A program made the position numbers and the translations under genes. The notes under the pieces were generated by a model. It saw nothing but the letters and a program-made list of their open reading frames with translations. It made no database searches and was not told the origin of the DNA. From a virus: a stretch of 23,939 bases of DNA. Shown piece after piece: positions 1-8,719 of the stretch; position 1 is the stretch's first letter, and every line of letters begins with the position of its first letter. Location: the IMG/VR virus record IMGVR_UViG_3300011116_000220, positions 1 to 23,939 of that record. One strand, 5' to 3'.

Positions 1-3000
1 GTAATTGATAAGATTCTAAAACGTCCACCTACACCTCAAGAAATAGAAGCCTTTAATAAACTACAAGATGAACTATTTGCTGAAGGTTTAGATAAGAAAG
101 GTAAACGATTTAAACCTAAACGTAGTAAACAATCTGCAGAAGACTTTAATAGTATGATCGATGCGTTTATCGATGACTTCACAGGTTTGAAACAAGAGAA
201 AAAATTATATAGTCGAGAAAGTTCATATGACAAATCACCAATAAAGACTTTTAAAAAAACTGCTGATGGCGTTGTTGATGATTTTGGAGCTAAAGTATCA
301 AATAATAATGTTACTTTATTGGAGCCTTTAGTTAATAAGCTTTCTGAATGGTATAAAAAAACAGCAGCTACATATAAAAATATAAAAGAAGCTCGTACCT
401 ATTCTGAAATAATGGACGGACCATTTGATGATATGGGGTTAAATACTCCTGGAAGATCTGCGCTTAGTAAAATACTAAATAATTCTTTACGTACTATTGA
501 TGAATTATTAAAAAATGCTACTAATGAAGAACAGAGAAACGCAAAATCTTATGTATTTAGAGAAGCATTTGAAAGAGCTAAAGAGTCAAAAGAACAGTTA
601 CCGTCTACCCTAGAAGGCACACCTGAAGGTAAGGCAATTGTTAATACAACAAAACCTGCTAAAACATTAGGTCAAGCCCTTACTATTATTAGACAACAAC
701 ATTTAAACAAACTTAATCCTGTTCAAAAGATATTACTAGATGTTATATCTAAACTACCTAATGTAACTAAAGGCACTTATAAAGTTATGGGTATGAAAAA
801 AGGTGAGTTTGGTTCTTATTCTCCTTTCCAAAATAAAACTACTATTAGTCCTGACGCTGGTGTAGATACTATATTCCACGAAGCAACACATAGTGCAACT
901 ACGTGGGAGTTAAGAAAACATGTAACCATGAAAAATGGTAGACCGGTAGGACGCACTCCATTAGGTGATAAATTAGTAGATATATTTGATGCAGCCGAAG
1001 TTGCAGCTATGCAACAGGAATTAAATTTTGGCGAAGCATTTAAAGATATGGATGAGTTTATTGCAAATGCTTATAACACTGTAGAGTTCCAAAAATTCTT
1101 AGCAGGCGAACGTAGTGTTGTTCCTAATGCTCCACCTGTTAATTCGTTATGGACAGACTTTCTTAACTTTGTTAAACAACTCTTAAATTTAGGTGATGTA
1201 TCTAATACCTTATTAAGCGATGTTGTAGGTTTAACGCCTGACTTATTTACAGGCACAAGAGAAGTAGGTTCAGCTACTATCCCTGATTTCACACCACAAG
1301 ATAAAATGTTTGCAAGGGATAATAATGAAAAGGCTGCTCAATACTTTAAAAATACAAATATTAAAACTGAAAAAGTTGAAGAGGCATCAGCATTTAACGA
1401 GTTTAAAGATGATCCTAAAAAATTTGTTAAAGATAAGTTTAAAGGATGGCAACATTTCCTTGACACTGCCGAAACTAACTTTTTCTCATCAGATGCAGGT
1501 TTAAGTAATGCTATACGTCGTGGATTAGATGAAACTGCAGAATGGGCAGAAACTAAAAAAGTATTGCATTCCATCAGCACATCACAAGCATTACATAGTG
1601 AAGCACCTGCTCATCAGTTCTTAGAAGAAGGTGATATTAAATACGATCCTAACTTGTATAAATATGTTGTATCTAAATCAAATACTAGCTGGAAAAAGAT
1701 GATGCTTAATATTAAGGCACTTGCTGATAAAGCAGGTATACCTTATGAAACTATGGAGAAGTATGCTCATGCAGCGTTAATTGGTAAACGTTTAAACAGC
1801 TTAAAAGAAAAAAATAATGAGCTAAAAGAAGACGTATTAGATATGATGTTGCAAGGCAAAACTAAAGAAGCTAAAGCTAAATGGGAAAAAGAATATAAAC
1901 ATATTCACATGACCACAAAAGAAATAAATAATGCGCTTAAACTATTTGATACATATCCTGGATTAAATAATATTGTTGATCAGTGGAATAGTATTAGAGC
2001 TAAAGTATTAAAGTTTGGCGTAGATTCTGGTCTTTATTCAGCAGAGCAAGCACAAGAATTATTAGATGTAATGGACTATGTTCCATTTTATCGTGTTGAG
2101 CAAATAGAACAAAAAGAAGGTCCTAGAGAATATACTCGTGGTTTATTAGATAGAGCTAAAACTGATCCTAGATTTAAAGGAAGCAATCAACCTGTTAATA
2201 ACGTGTTTGATAACATGGAACGCTGGATGACTTATGTTATTAGAAAAGGCATTAACAATAAAGCTGCACAAAATCTAGTTGCTGCTGCAGATCAATACTT
2301 AGAAGATGAAGTAACTAAATTACCTCCAGGTGCTAAGAGTCCTACAAGTAATACTATCGGTATATGGCAAAACGGTGGTATTGTTAAGTATCGATTTGAA
2401 GATCCATTATTTGTAAAAGCGTTTACAGGTATGGAAACTGTAGCTTTACCTGCATTCCCTAAACTTGCTAAGATAGCAAACGTATTACGTCAAAATATTG
2501 TATTGTATCCTTTGTTTTCTATTTCTCAAGTGTTTCAAGATGCATACAGCGCTATGATTACGTCTGGTGTTGAAAATCCTTTTATGATTCCTATTGAAGT
2601 AGCTAAAGAAATATATAGAACAGCTACAAAAACTAGTACAACTAGAGCACAACTAAAAAGTGTAGGTGCTGTAGGTATTCGAGATTACTCAGCTGAAATA
2701 AGTAAATTAGATGCTGAGATTGCAGCGGGGTTAAAAAAACCAGGATTGTTTGATCGTATGATTAAAAATCCATTACAAAAGTTTTCTATGGCTTCTGATA
2801 ATGTTATTCGCCAAGCTATTTATAATCAAACGTTAAAAGAAACAGGTGACAAATCTCTTGCTATTGAACGTGCATTTGAGGTTATTAACTTTAGAAGAAC
2901 GGGTTCAAATAAATTAGTATCTGTAGGTCGTCAAGTTATTCCATTCTTTGGTGCTTACTTACAATCTTTAAATGTAATGATGAAAGTTGCAGCGGGAAGA

Positions 3001-4026
3001 GGTATTGCACCTTCTCAACGTGCTGAAGCTTATCGTATACTACGTAACACTATGATGAAAACTATAATTTTAAGTTTAATCTATAGCGCATTAACTGCCG
3101 ATGATGATGATTATGAAAAACTTGATCCAACTATTAGAGATAGACGATTTATTATTCCTGGTATGGGTGGTTTAAGTATTCCTGTTCGTTCAGATTTAGC
3201 TACTTTGTTTACTAAAATTATTCCAGAACATGTATATCATGTATTTTATAAACAAGATGAAGATGGAACTAAAATGGCTAAAGCTATGAAAGATGGCATA
3301 GTAAATGCTATTGCTTCTCCTTCAGTTATGCCACAAGCTATTAAACCTTTGGTTGAAACATTTACTAATTATGATTATTTTACAGGTAGACCTATTGTAG
3401 GAACAGGTGTAGGTGGCAAAGAAGAAGAAATGCAATATACCGCTAGAACATCTGAGCTTGCTAAAGTGATAGGAGATTTTTCAGGTTATTCTCCTATGAA
3501 ATTAGATCATTTACTTGATGCTTATTTTGGATATTCGGCAGGCTTAATACGTTTAGCCACAAACGGATTAATGGCAGACATTAGAGGAGACGTGTTACCT
3601 TCTAAATCTACACAAGATTTTATTAATGCTCTTCCAGGCACATCAGCTTTTTACTCTAGAGAATTTGGCACTCGTGCTAAAAACGATTACTATGAACTAA
3701 GAGATATTGTAGATGAAGTTTATAATACTTATAAAGATAAACAAAAATTTAGGGGTCCTGAAGAAACTTTAGCATATGTAAATAAAGATAACAATAAAGA
3801 TCTCATACAAAGAAAACGATTATTAGATAGTATAGGTAAATATTTAGGTCAATTAAGAGCTGCTGAACGTAGAGTTTTAGAAGATAAAAAAATGTCTCCT
3901 GATGAAAAACAACAAAGAATTAAATATATTAGGCAAGAAGAACTAATTGCGCTTGATCATATAACTAAATATAAAGATCGAGACGTTAAATATATTCAAA
4001 AAGTAAGATTTGAAGCAGGGTTATAA
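1..4026 (+). CDS. Large polyvalent (internal virion/ejected) protein, HExxH site and LPD38-like C-terminus; 5' end outside window
   Basis: The frame is open from base 1, so the start lies to the left; 1341 residues are visible. Counting from base 1, an HEATH motif (HExxH, residues 293-297) is followed by an acidic stretch with E352 in DEFIANAY, the arrangement of a zinc metallopeptidase-like domain common in large polyvalent phage proteins. Residues about 830-1040 (LYPLFSISQVFQD, later NFRRTGSNK and PFFGAYLQSL) resemble the LPD38 region seen in giant podovirus proteins. Residues 1018-1033 are strongly hydrophobic and could cross a membrane; the rest is mostly helical and charged. It is the only + strand gene and ends the late region. 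By analogy with T7 internal virion proteins it may be ejected with the DNA; that role is inference. No transglycosylase motif was seen in the visible part. Confidence 0.8.
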   Translation, partial: VIDKILKRPPTPQEIEAFNKLQDELFAEGLDKKGKRFKPKRSKQSAEDFNSMIDAFIDDFTGLKQEKKLYSRESSYDKSPIKTFKKTADGVVDDFGAKVSNNNVTLLEPLVNKLSEWYKKTAATYKNIKEARTYSEIMDGPFDDMGLNTPGRSALSKILNNSLRTIDELLKNATNEEQRNAKSYVFREAFERAKESKEQLPSTLEGTPEGKAIVNTTKPAKTLGQALTIIRQQHLNKLNPVQKILLDVISKLPNVTKGTYKVMGMKKGEFGSYSPFQNKTTISPDAGVDTIFHEATHSATTWELRKHVTMKNGRPVGRTPLGDKLVDIFDAAEVAAMQQELNFGEAFKDMDEFIANAYNTVEFQKFLAGERSVVPNAPPVNSLWTDFLNFVKQLLNLGDVSNTLLSDVVGLTPDLFTGTREVGSATIPDFTPQDKMFARDNNEKAAQYFKNTNIKTEKVEEASAFNEFKDDPKKFVKDKFKGWQHFLDTAETNFFSSDAGLSNAIRRGLDETAEWAETKKVLHSISTSQALHSEAPAHQFLEEGDIKYDPNLYKYVVSKSNTSWKKMMLNIKALADKAGIPYETMEKYAHAALIGKRLNSLKEKNNELKEDVLDMMLQGKTKEAKAKWEKEYKHIHMTTKEINNALKLFDTYPGLNNIVDQWNSIRAKVLKFGVDSGLYSAEQAQELLDVMDYVPFYRVEQIEQKEGPREYTRGLLDRAKTDPRFKGSNQPVNNVFDNMERWMTYVIRKGINNKAAQNLVAAADQYLEDEVTKLPPGAKSPTSNTIGIWQNGGIVKYRFEDPLFVKAFTGMETVALPAFPKLAKIANVLRQNIVLYPLFSISQVFQDAYSAMITSGVENPFMIPIEVAKEIYRTATKTSTTRAQLKSVGAVGIRDYSAEISKLDAEIAAGLKKPGLFDRMIKNPLQKFSMASDNVIRQAIYNQTLKETGDKSLAIERAFEVINFRRTGSNKLVSVGRQVIPFFGAYLQSLNVMMKVAAGRGIAPSQRAEAYRILRNTMMKTIILSLIYSALTADDDDYEKLDPTIRDRRFIIPGMGGLSIPVRSDLATLFTKIIPEHVYHVFYKQDEDGTKMAKAMKDGIVNAIASPSVMPQAIKPLVETFTNYDYFTGRPIVGTGVGGKEEEMQYTARTSELAKVIGDFSGYSPMKLDHLLDAYFGYSAGLIRLATNGLMADIRGDVLPSKSTQDFINALPGTSAFYSREFGTRAKNDYYELRDIVDEVYNTYKDKQKFRGPEETLAYVNKDNNKDLIQRKRLLDSIGKYLGQLRAAERRVLEDKKMSPDEKQQRIKYIRQEELIALDHITKYKDRDVKYIQKVRFEAGL

Positions 4027-4215
4027 ACGCCAGACTCGTATACCTTGTATTCCGTCTTCTATAACAATTTTATGGGCAAACTCAAACTCTAATCGTTTAC
4101 TTTCTCGTGTAATAGCTGCTATGGCAGATTTAGTATCTACAGCAGGTATAAACATAGACGAGCCTGGTTTAAATTCAGCCCATAATATTTGATAATCTAC
4201 GCCGTTAGTTAACAC
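4021..4215 (-). CDS. Small conserved phage protein, function unknown (64 aa, GTG start)
   Basis: A 64-residue protein starting at GTG 4215, inside the last codons of the primase-helicase gene (11-bp overlap), so it is probably translated by coupling; the Shine-Dalgarno is weak. The sequence is globular, with a conserved-looking end (VIEDGIQGIRVWRL) of a type I associate with small phage proteins beside replication genes. No catalytic motif or membrane segment is visible. Its stop lies in a TTATAA palindrome shared with the converging late gene, so it is the last gene of the leftward operon. The function is unknown; I am fairly sure it is a gene because of the tight packing and non-random composition. 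Confidence 0.7.
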   Translation of the reverse strand: MLTNGVDYQILWAEFKPGSSMFIPAVDTKSAIAAITRESKRLEFEFAHKIVIEDGIQGIRVWRL

Positions 4216-7054
4216 TTCTAGGTATATCCAATGGTAAGTTATTTAATTTAATATCATCAAATGATGAGTTATCAATCCATAAGCAGCGTTTACCTGCTCC
4301 ACTAATATCTAATCCTTTATGTAACACTTTTAAATCTCCTGAACGTCGATGTAATACATTTGCTTCTTTTAATTTTTTAACAAAATCTTCTAGTTCAATT
4401 TTTCCTAGTGATTTTAAATATGTTCGCATTGTATCAACACCTATATAAATTGTGTTAGTATCTGGTTCAATTCTGACACGTAATTCATTAGTAGGTTTAA
4501 ATAAAGGTGCTTCTTGTAAGTTAGATCTTGAATCTACTTTGCTATTGATTACCAAAGTATTCTTTAAGTTCTCATGCAAGAAAGAAGTAAGTGTTTCCAT
4601 AGCATCAAAGTCTCGTTCTTTAATTTCAACACGAGAGTCATTTAGTGCCTTACGAACGGCTTCTTGAACAGGAACAGGGTCTATATTATGTAATCCTAAC
4701 TCACGTGCAATCTTAGCACCTAAAAATACTGCAGCTAAGGTAGCAGAATATTTACGTTCACGTCCTGTAATATTCCATGCCTTATCAATAATAAGTTGTG
4801 TTTCTTTTAGTTTAACTCTAACAAGCTCTAGATTAGCAATAAGCCATTGTGCATAGATTTCTCCAGCATGACCAAAGTTATCAAACAATAACTCAAAGTA
4901 TTCATCAGCTTGTTCTTTTGTAAGCGTCTTATCTTCATCAATACGTATTTGTAGGAAGCGAGCCATTTCACCAGATGCTTTAGCATTTTCTGAAAAGACT
5001 ACTGTCCTAAAATCTGTGTTAGAAGAAACAACGCTAATAAGATTAAAGACGGTATCATTATGTCGCTCCTTGTTTTTACCACTACTATCCATACGATTTT
5101 TACCACGACCTGTAGCCATAAACTTTAAAAATTCATGTAACTGATCGGCATTTACTTTTGTAAATTCATCTACTGCGGAAGGCAAATTATTCATATAACC
5201 CATACGATTAATAACGGCATTACCTGTATCACCCCATACTTGGATAAGGTTTGCATTCATTTCAGGGTTACCATATATACTAGACATGGCTTGTAGAATG
5301 GTTGACTTACCTTGACCTGACTCAGGATTATATAAATTAATTACTGCGGATTTCTCTTTTGATTTAAAGAAAGGCATAAGTAAGGAACCAAAACCACAGA
5401 AAAAACCAAACGCACGTAGTTCCATACCTGGTCTTTCATAAACAGATATAGCTTTCTTCCATAAGTCTAAACTACCTTTTTTAGTTAATGCAGGATTAAC
5501 ATCTTTTAAATCATCTGATACAGGCACAAACTTAATACCAAAGGCACTAATTTCTCTATTACCTATAAGTATTTTTTTATGGTCAGGTGTCCAACCGTAT
5601 TGTTTATACATCATAGTAGATGGTTTTTGTTTTTGTTGATTAGATATAACTGCCATGATGTAATAAATAACTTCATCTAATTGCTTACCATTTCTAACAA
5701 TACCTTTAGCAGCTAATATTTTACGTGCTTCATCACGAGATAATAACTGAGTAAGTGGGGCTATAAACTCTTGCACACCATCTTGTGGAAGATGAATTTT
5801 AAACCATGCACAGAAACCTGCAGCGTCTTTATCATTTAAAATTTCAACAAGATAAAAGTCATAGTCATATATTAATACGGCTTCTTCTTGTTCGTCTTGT
5901 GTAGTTTTGTATACTCCACCATTCTTACCTCTAAAATAAGGAAACGGATAGTCAGGCACATGATATGTAACTGTTTCACCTAACGCTTCAGATTTTGCTT
6001 GTATAACATTATCTGCACCTTTAGCACGTAAGATGACTCTACCTAATTCTATAGGAGAAGTAATTTTACCTTTATGTTTACATCCTTCACAACCTGATGG
6101 ACGTAAGCTTTCAAATTGTTTACAAGTGTGAGGGCCTGGAATAGCATTAGCTTTAGCTTCTGTTTTAGCATAGTCATAATCAGGATGTCTTTTAGATATA
6201 TTATGAATAGCCGCTTCAGCATCATCACAGAATGCTGCAATAGATAATCCTGAACGCCATAAAGGTTCTTCTATAGATGCTTGTTTTGTAACTATGTGTG
6301 TTAGTTGTGGACAGCCATCGTCTTTGCTGCAACGTTCTAATATTTTTTTAAATTTAGAAGAGCTATTACCTAAAATAGCTTTGGTAGCTTCATCAAGAGG
6401 TCGTTTAGCACGAGGTTTATCTGTAAGGTGAATAGGAATAAGTCTAGCTAATTCATCAAAAGGAGTTGCAACTCCTTGATTTAAAATAGATACTTCTATA
6501 GGGTTAGCTACATCTTTAAAATTCTTTGTGCCTGGCACTCGTAAAATACGAGACATATCTGCGGTGCAAGCACCATCAGCTTTTAAACCATGTTTAACAC
6601 ATAAAAACTTAAGACCTTCTGCTACAGGTTTCCATACAGCTTTATCTATAGGTTCTGTTAAAGGCCAATAACAATGAATACCATTACCTGAGTCTACAAT
6701 AGTAGGAGCAGGTAATCCTGTTTTATCTGTAAATTCTCGTAGAGCAATTAATGCAGCGTCTTTAGTTTCATAGTCTTTCCACTTACGTTTTTTACTATCA
6801 AATCCACAATCAATATCTAACCAAAAAATTCGTTGTTCTTTAGCGTTAGTTCCTTTACGTTCTGTAGGCTCTACCCATGAAGAGCAAGCAAAATATACAT
6901 CTTGCTTATCATCTAAAAACTTGTTGGATATTGATACTGCATCATCAATTGTTTTTACAAACTTGGGTGTAACTATATTTTTTTGATCTTTGCCGCAGAT
7001 ACAATAGTATCCGTCATCAGGCCATATGTTTTGTAAAAATTCTTTTGTTTGCAT
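4205..7054 (-). CDS. Primase-polymerase / SF3-type helicase (949 aa)
   Basis: A fused replicative primase and helicase. The N-terminal third is an archaeo-eukaryotic primase fold: FWLDIDCG gives the DxD metal ligands (D80, D82), SGNGIHCYW gives the nucleotide-binding histidine (H127), and ADMSRILRVPGTKN (about 165-178) is the third motif. A putative zinc site follows (C311, C322, C325, H327). The C-terminal half is a P-loop helicase related to DUF927/SF3: Walker A PESGQGKST (577-585), Walker B SAVDEF (D629, E630), sensor SSN (677-679). ATG 7054 has GAGAG five bases upstream. It would unwind DNA and prime synthesis for the family A polymerase encoded at 12793-14619, serving the role of T7 gp4 with an unrelated primase fold. 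Domain calls are firm; the exact helicase subfamily is less so. Confidence 0.92.
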   Translation of the reverse strand: MQTKEFLQNIWPDDGYYCICGKDQKNIVTPKFVKTIDDAVSISNKFLDDKQDVYFACSSWVEPTERKGTNAKEQRIFWLDIDCGFDSKKRKWKDYETKDAALIALREFTDKTGLPAPTIVDSGNGIHCYWPLTEPIDKAVWKPVAEGLKFLCVKHGLKADGACTADMSRILRVPGTKNFKDVANPIEVSILNQGVATPFDELARLIPIHLTDKPRAKRPLDEATKAILGNSSSKFKKILERCSKDDGCPQLTHIVTKQASIEEPLWRSGLSIAAFCDDAEAAIHNISKRHPDYDYAKTEAKANAIPGPHTCKQFESLRPSGCEGCKHKGKITSPIELGRVILRAKGADNVIQAKSEALGETVTYHVPDYPFPYFRGKNGGVYKTTQDEQEEAVLIYDYDFYLVEILNDKDAAGFCAWFKIHLPQDGVQEFIAPLTQLLSRDEARKILAAKGIVRNGKQLDEVIYYIMAVISNQQKQKPSTMMYKQYGWTPDHKKILIGNREISAFGIKFVPVSDDLKDVNPALTKKGSLDLWKKAISVYERPGMELRAFGFFCGFGSLLMPFFKSKEKSAVINLYNPESGQGKSTILQAMSSIYGNPEMNANLIQVWGDTGNAVINRMGYMNNLPSAVDEFTKVNADQLHEFLKFMATGRGKNRMDSSGKNKERHNDTVFNLISVVSSNTDFRTVVFSENAKASGEMARFLQIRIDEDKTLTKEQADEYFELLFDNFGHAGEIYAQWLIANLELVRVKLKETQLIIDKAWNITGRERKYSATLAAVFLGAKIARELGLHNIDPVPVQEAVRKALNDSRVEIKERDFDAMETLTSFLHENLKNTLVINSKVDSRSNLQEAPLFKPTNELRVRIEPDTNTIYIGVDTMRTYLKSLGKIELEDFVKKLKEANVLHRRSGDLKVLHKGLDISGAGKRCLWIDNSSFDDIKLNNLPLDIPRSVN

Positions 7055-7091
7055 TATTCTCTCGAAATAAAGTTTGTGTTACTAAATTAGG

Positions 7092-7109
7092 GGGGCTTGT
7101 TATAGCCCC
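7092..7109 (-). other. GC-rich hairpin in leader of the primase-helicase gene
   Basis: A perfect 6-bp stem (GGGGCT / AGCCCC) with a 6-base loop lies in the 62-bp gap between the HTH gene and the primase-helicase start. No U-run follows on either strand, so it is not a standard intrinsic terminator. It may be an RNA processing site or a translational control element for the large downstream gene; that is inference. Confidence 0.45.
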
Positions 7110-7116
7110 GAAGGTA

Positions 7117-7347
7117 TTACTTTAAGTTTATTTTATTTATCAAAGCAGCAACTTTTGACTCTGTCCGTTTTGATGGTTTTGTTCTACCAGAGAACCAATC
7201 ATACACCGTTTGCCGAGAAACGTTAAGCTCTTTCGCTACTTGACTAGCAGGATACTTTAGTGATATGCAAAGTTTACCTAGTAATGTGCCTACTGTTTCT
7301 TTTGCTCGTTGATTAGCCTCTATAATTATTTGAGAATAGCCTCGCAT
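7117..7347 (-). CDS. Small helix-turn-helix DNA-binding regulator (76 aa)
   Basis: Residues 34-41 (ASQVAKEL) and 44-52 (SRQTVYDWF) form a clear helix-turn-helix, followed by the basic segment SGRTKPSKR, so this is probably a DNA-binding transcription regulator. I chose ATG 7347, two bases after the stop of the upstream gene and seven bases after GGA; a TTG at 7359 is in frame but has no ribosome site. It sits between the putative ssDNA-binding protein and the primase-helicase. It is the clearest candidate to bind the palindromes found at the two promoters, but nothing in the sequence proves that. The ligand and the sense of regulation are unknown. Confidence 0.8.
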   Translation of the reverse strand: MRGYSQIIIEANQRAKETVGTLLGKLCISLKYPASQVAKELNVSRQTVYDWFSGRTKPSKRTESKVAALINKINLK

Positions 7348-7349
7348 AG

Positions 7350-8258
7350 TTATGTCCAATCTGATACAAGATCATCTAAACTAACATCACCTTGATCAAC
7401 TTTTGGAGCTACAGGTTTTGGTGTTGGTGCAGGTTTTTCTGCGGCACGAACTGTTGGCTCTGGAATATCATCTTCAACTTTTGTTACTTGAGGACGTTGA
7501 ATAGGTTGTTGTTTCTTTTGCTCAAACTCTTCACCATCTTCATCTTTATTGATATTGACTGATAATGTAATAGCACGTTTAGCTTCCTCTGACGTTGACT
7601 TTGTGGAACATATAGCATACTCATCATCGTTAAGAATACGAATAGGTTTAAACCCAATCTTAGTGCTTGATGAGTCTTCATCAAACGATACACGAGATAC
7701 CACAGACATTAAATTTTGACCATTAGCACGAACGTAATCTGTATATTCATGTAAAGGTTTGCAATCTTTTGTTCCATTACCAAATATAGATTGTGCAGGT
7801 AAAGTCATTTGATATACATCGCCATTTAAATCATCAGCACGAACAACTGCAATACGTCTACTAAAACGACATGCTTTAGTGCCATTAGCCCCTGAACCCT
7901 TAATATTTTGAGGACAGGATAAACATGACTCAGCTTGTTTTTCTACAACAGTTTCGTCAGGCTTTTGACTGTCTGATGTCCAGCATGTAGGAGGTGGCAT
8001 CTTTTCACCTGGCACATATGCTTTAGAAAAATACATTCTATGCACATGTGGTGATGCATTAACAATAACTACATCAAGTGCGTCTTGATTTGATTTCTCA
8101 ACTTCTTTACCATTAACCATTAATCTAAATTTACCACCACGTATAGAAATACGTTTAGCAGTAACTGAGCTACCTGTAATATTTGCAGTAAAACCATCAT
8201 CACGACGAGCGTGTGTTGTTACTGCGGTGCTACCAAATACATCTAATTCGTTACTCAT
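7350..8258 (-). CDS. Putative phage ssDNA-binding protein (302 aa)
   Basis: The N-terminal two thirds are a mixed beta-rich domain with four cysteines (C92, C112, C115, C130; C-X19-C-X2-C-X14-C) that could hold a zinc ion. Residues about 240-285 are a charged, proline-rich flexible linker, and the end is acidic with an aromatic near the tip (DVSLDDLVSDWT). That plan (core, linker, acidic tail) is typical of ssDNA-binding proteins such as T7 gp2.5, whose tail contacts replication partners. The start ATG 8258 has a very strong TAAGGAGG site and overlaps the upstream stop by ATGA, suggesting high expression. It lies in the promoter-proximal part of the replication operon. The function is inferred from architecture and context, not from a recognised OB-fold signature. 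Confidence 0.7.
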   Translation of the reverse strand: MSNELDVFGSTAVTTHARRDDGFTANITGSSVTAKRISIRGGKFRLMVNGKEVEKSNQDALDVVIVNASPHVHRMYFSKAYVPGEKMPPPTCWTSDSQKPDETVVEKQAESCLSCPQNIKGSGANGTKACRFSRRIAVVRADDLNGDVYQMTLPAQSIFGNGTKDCKPLHEYTDYVRANGQNLMSVVSRVSFDEDSSSTKIGFKPIRILNDDEYAICSTKSTSEEAKRAITLSVNINKDEDGEEFEQKKQQPIQRPQVTKVEDDIPEPTVRAAEKPAPTPKPVAPKVDQGDVSLDDLVSDWT

Positions 8259-8662
8259 ACTTCCTCCTTATTTTCTCTACTTTTAGTTATTCTTACTGTA
8301 TATTCACTTGTTGCTTGTAAACCTGGCGGTTGTTTGTCAGGGTTCTGCTCTAAGTATTCTTTTATTGCTGATTGCACTAATCTTTTTTCAAAGAACTCTG
8401 GCAATTTATTTTCTAAAATAAATTCATACATGCTAGGCCAATCGCTTGACCAATATCTTGTTCTAAGTGTTCTTGATAATGTGCCTACTTTAGTCTTTAA
8501 ACTAGTTACATTTAAAGTTCTACAAGCTTCATTTAAAGCTAGGTCAACTTTATCTTTTTGCACTTTAATATTTGTTATTTCTTTTTCTAAATCTTCAATC
8601 TTATCTCTCATATTGACAGACGCCTGCATTAGCTTCTCAATCTTATTATCATCTAACTCCAC
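8255..8662 (-). CDS. Conserved phage protein with N-terminal coiled coil (135 aa, GTG start)
   Basis: First gene behind the promoter at 8692-8719. I place the start at GTG 8662, because AAAGGAGT ends four bases upstream of it; a TTG 15 bases earlier would overlap that ribosome site. Residues about 10-50 form a heptad-like coiled coil (KIEDLEKEITNIKVQKDKV), followed by a region with WPSMYEFI and PEFFEKR and the stretch PDKQPPGLQATSEYTVRI near the end. The latter pattern is familiar from hypothetical phage proteins, but I know no function. It overlaps the ssDNA-binding protein gene by four bases, so the two are probably made together and might act together. Confidence 0.75.
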   Translation of the reverse strand: MELDDNKIEKLMQASVNMRDKIEDLEKEITNIKVQKDKVDLALNEACRTLNVTSLKTKVGTLSRTLRTRYWSSDWPSMYEFILENKLPEFFEKRLVQSAIKEYLEQNPDKQPPGLQATSEYTVRITKSRENKEEV

Positions 8663-8691
8663 ATTTACTCCTTTCAAATACTAAGGATAAC

Positions 8692-8719
8692 AGTATAACA
8701 CATTTATTTACAATGTCAA
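8692..8719 (-). promoter_or_regulatory. Sigma70-type promoter for the ssDNA-binding/primase operon
   Basis: On the - strand TTGACA (8719-8714), a 16-bp spacer and TATACT (8697-8692) form a near-consensus promoter, 30 bases upstream of the GTG at 8662. The -35 continues as TTGACATTGTAAA, almost the palindrome TTGACATTGTCAA seen at the promoter at 23128-23156. The -35 box lies on the last bases of the HNH gene (8716-9189). It probably lets this replication unit be expressed independently of the long upstream transcript. Confidence 0.7.

Noticed and set aside
36-1580. Leftward and alternative frames of 64-80 codons inside the large late gene
   Set aside because: They lie fully inside a 1341-codon frame with clear protein motifs, lack ribosome sites and give low-complexity products.
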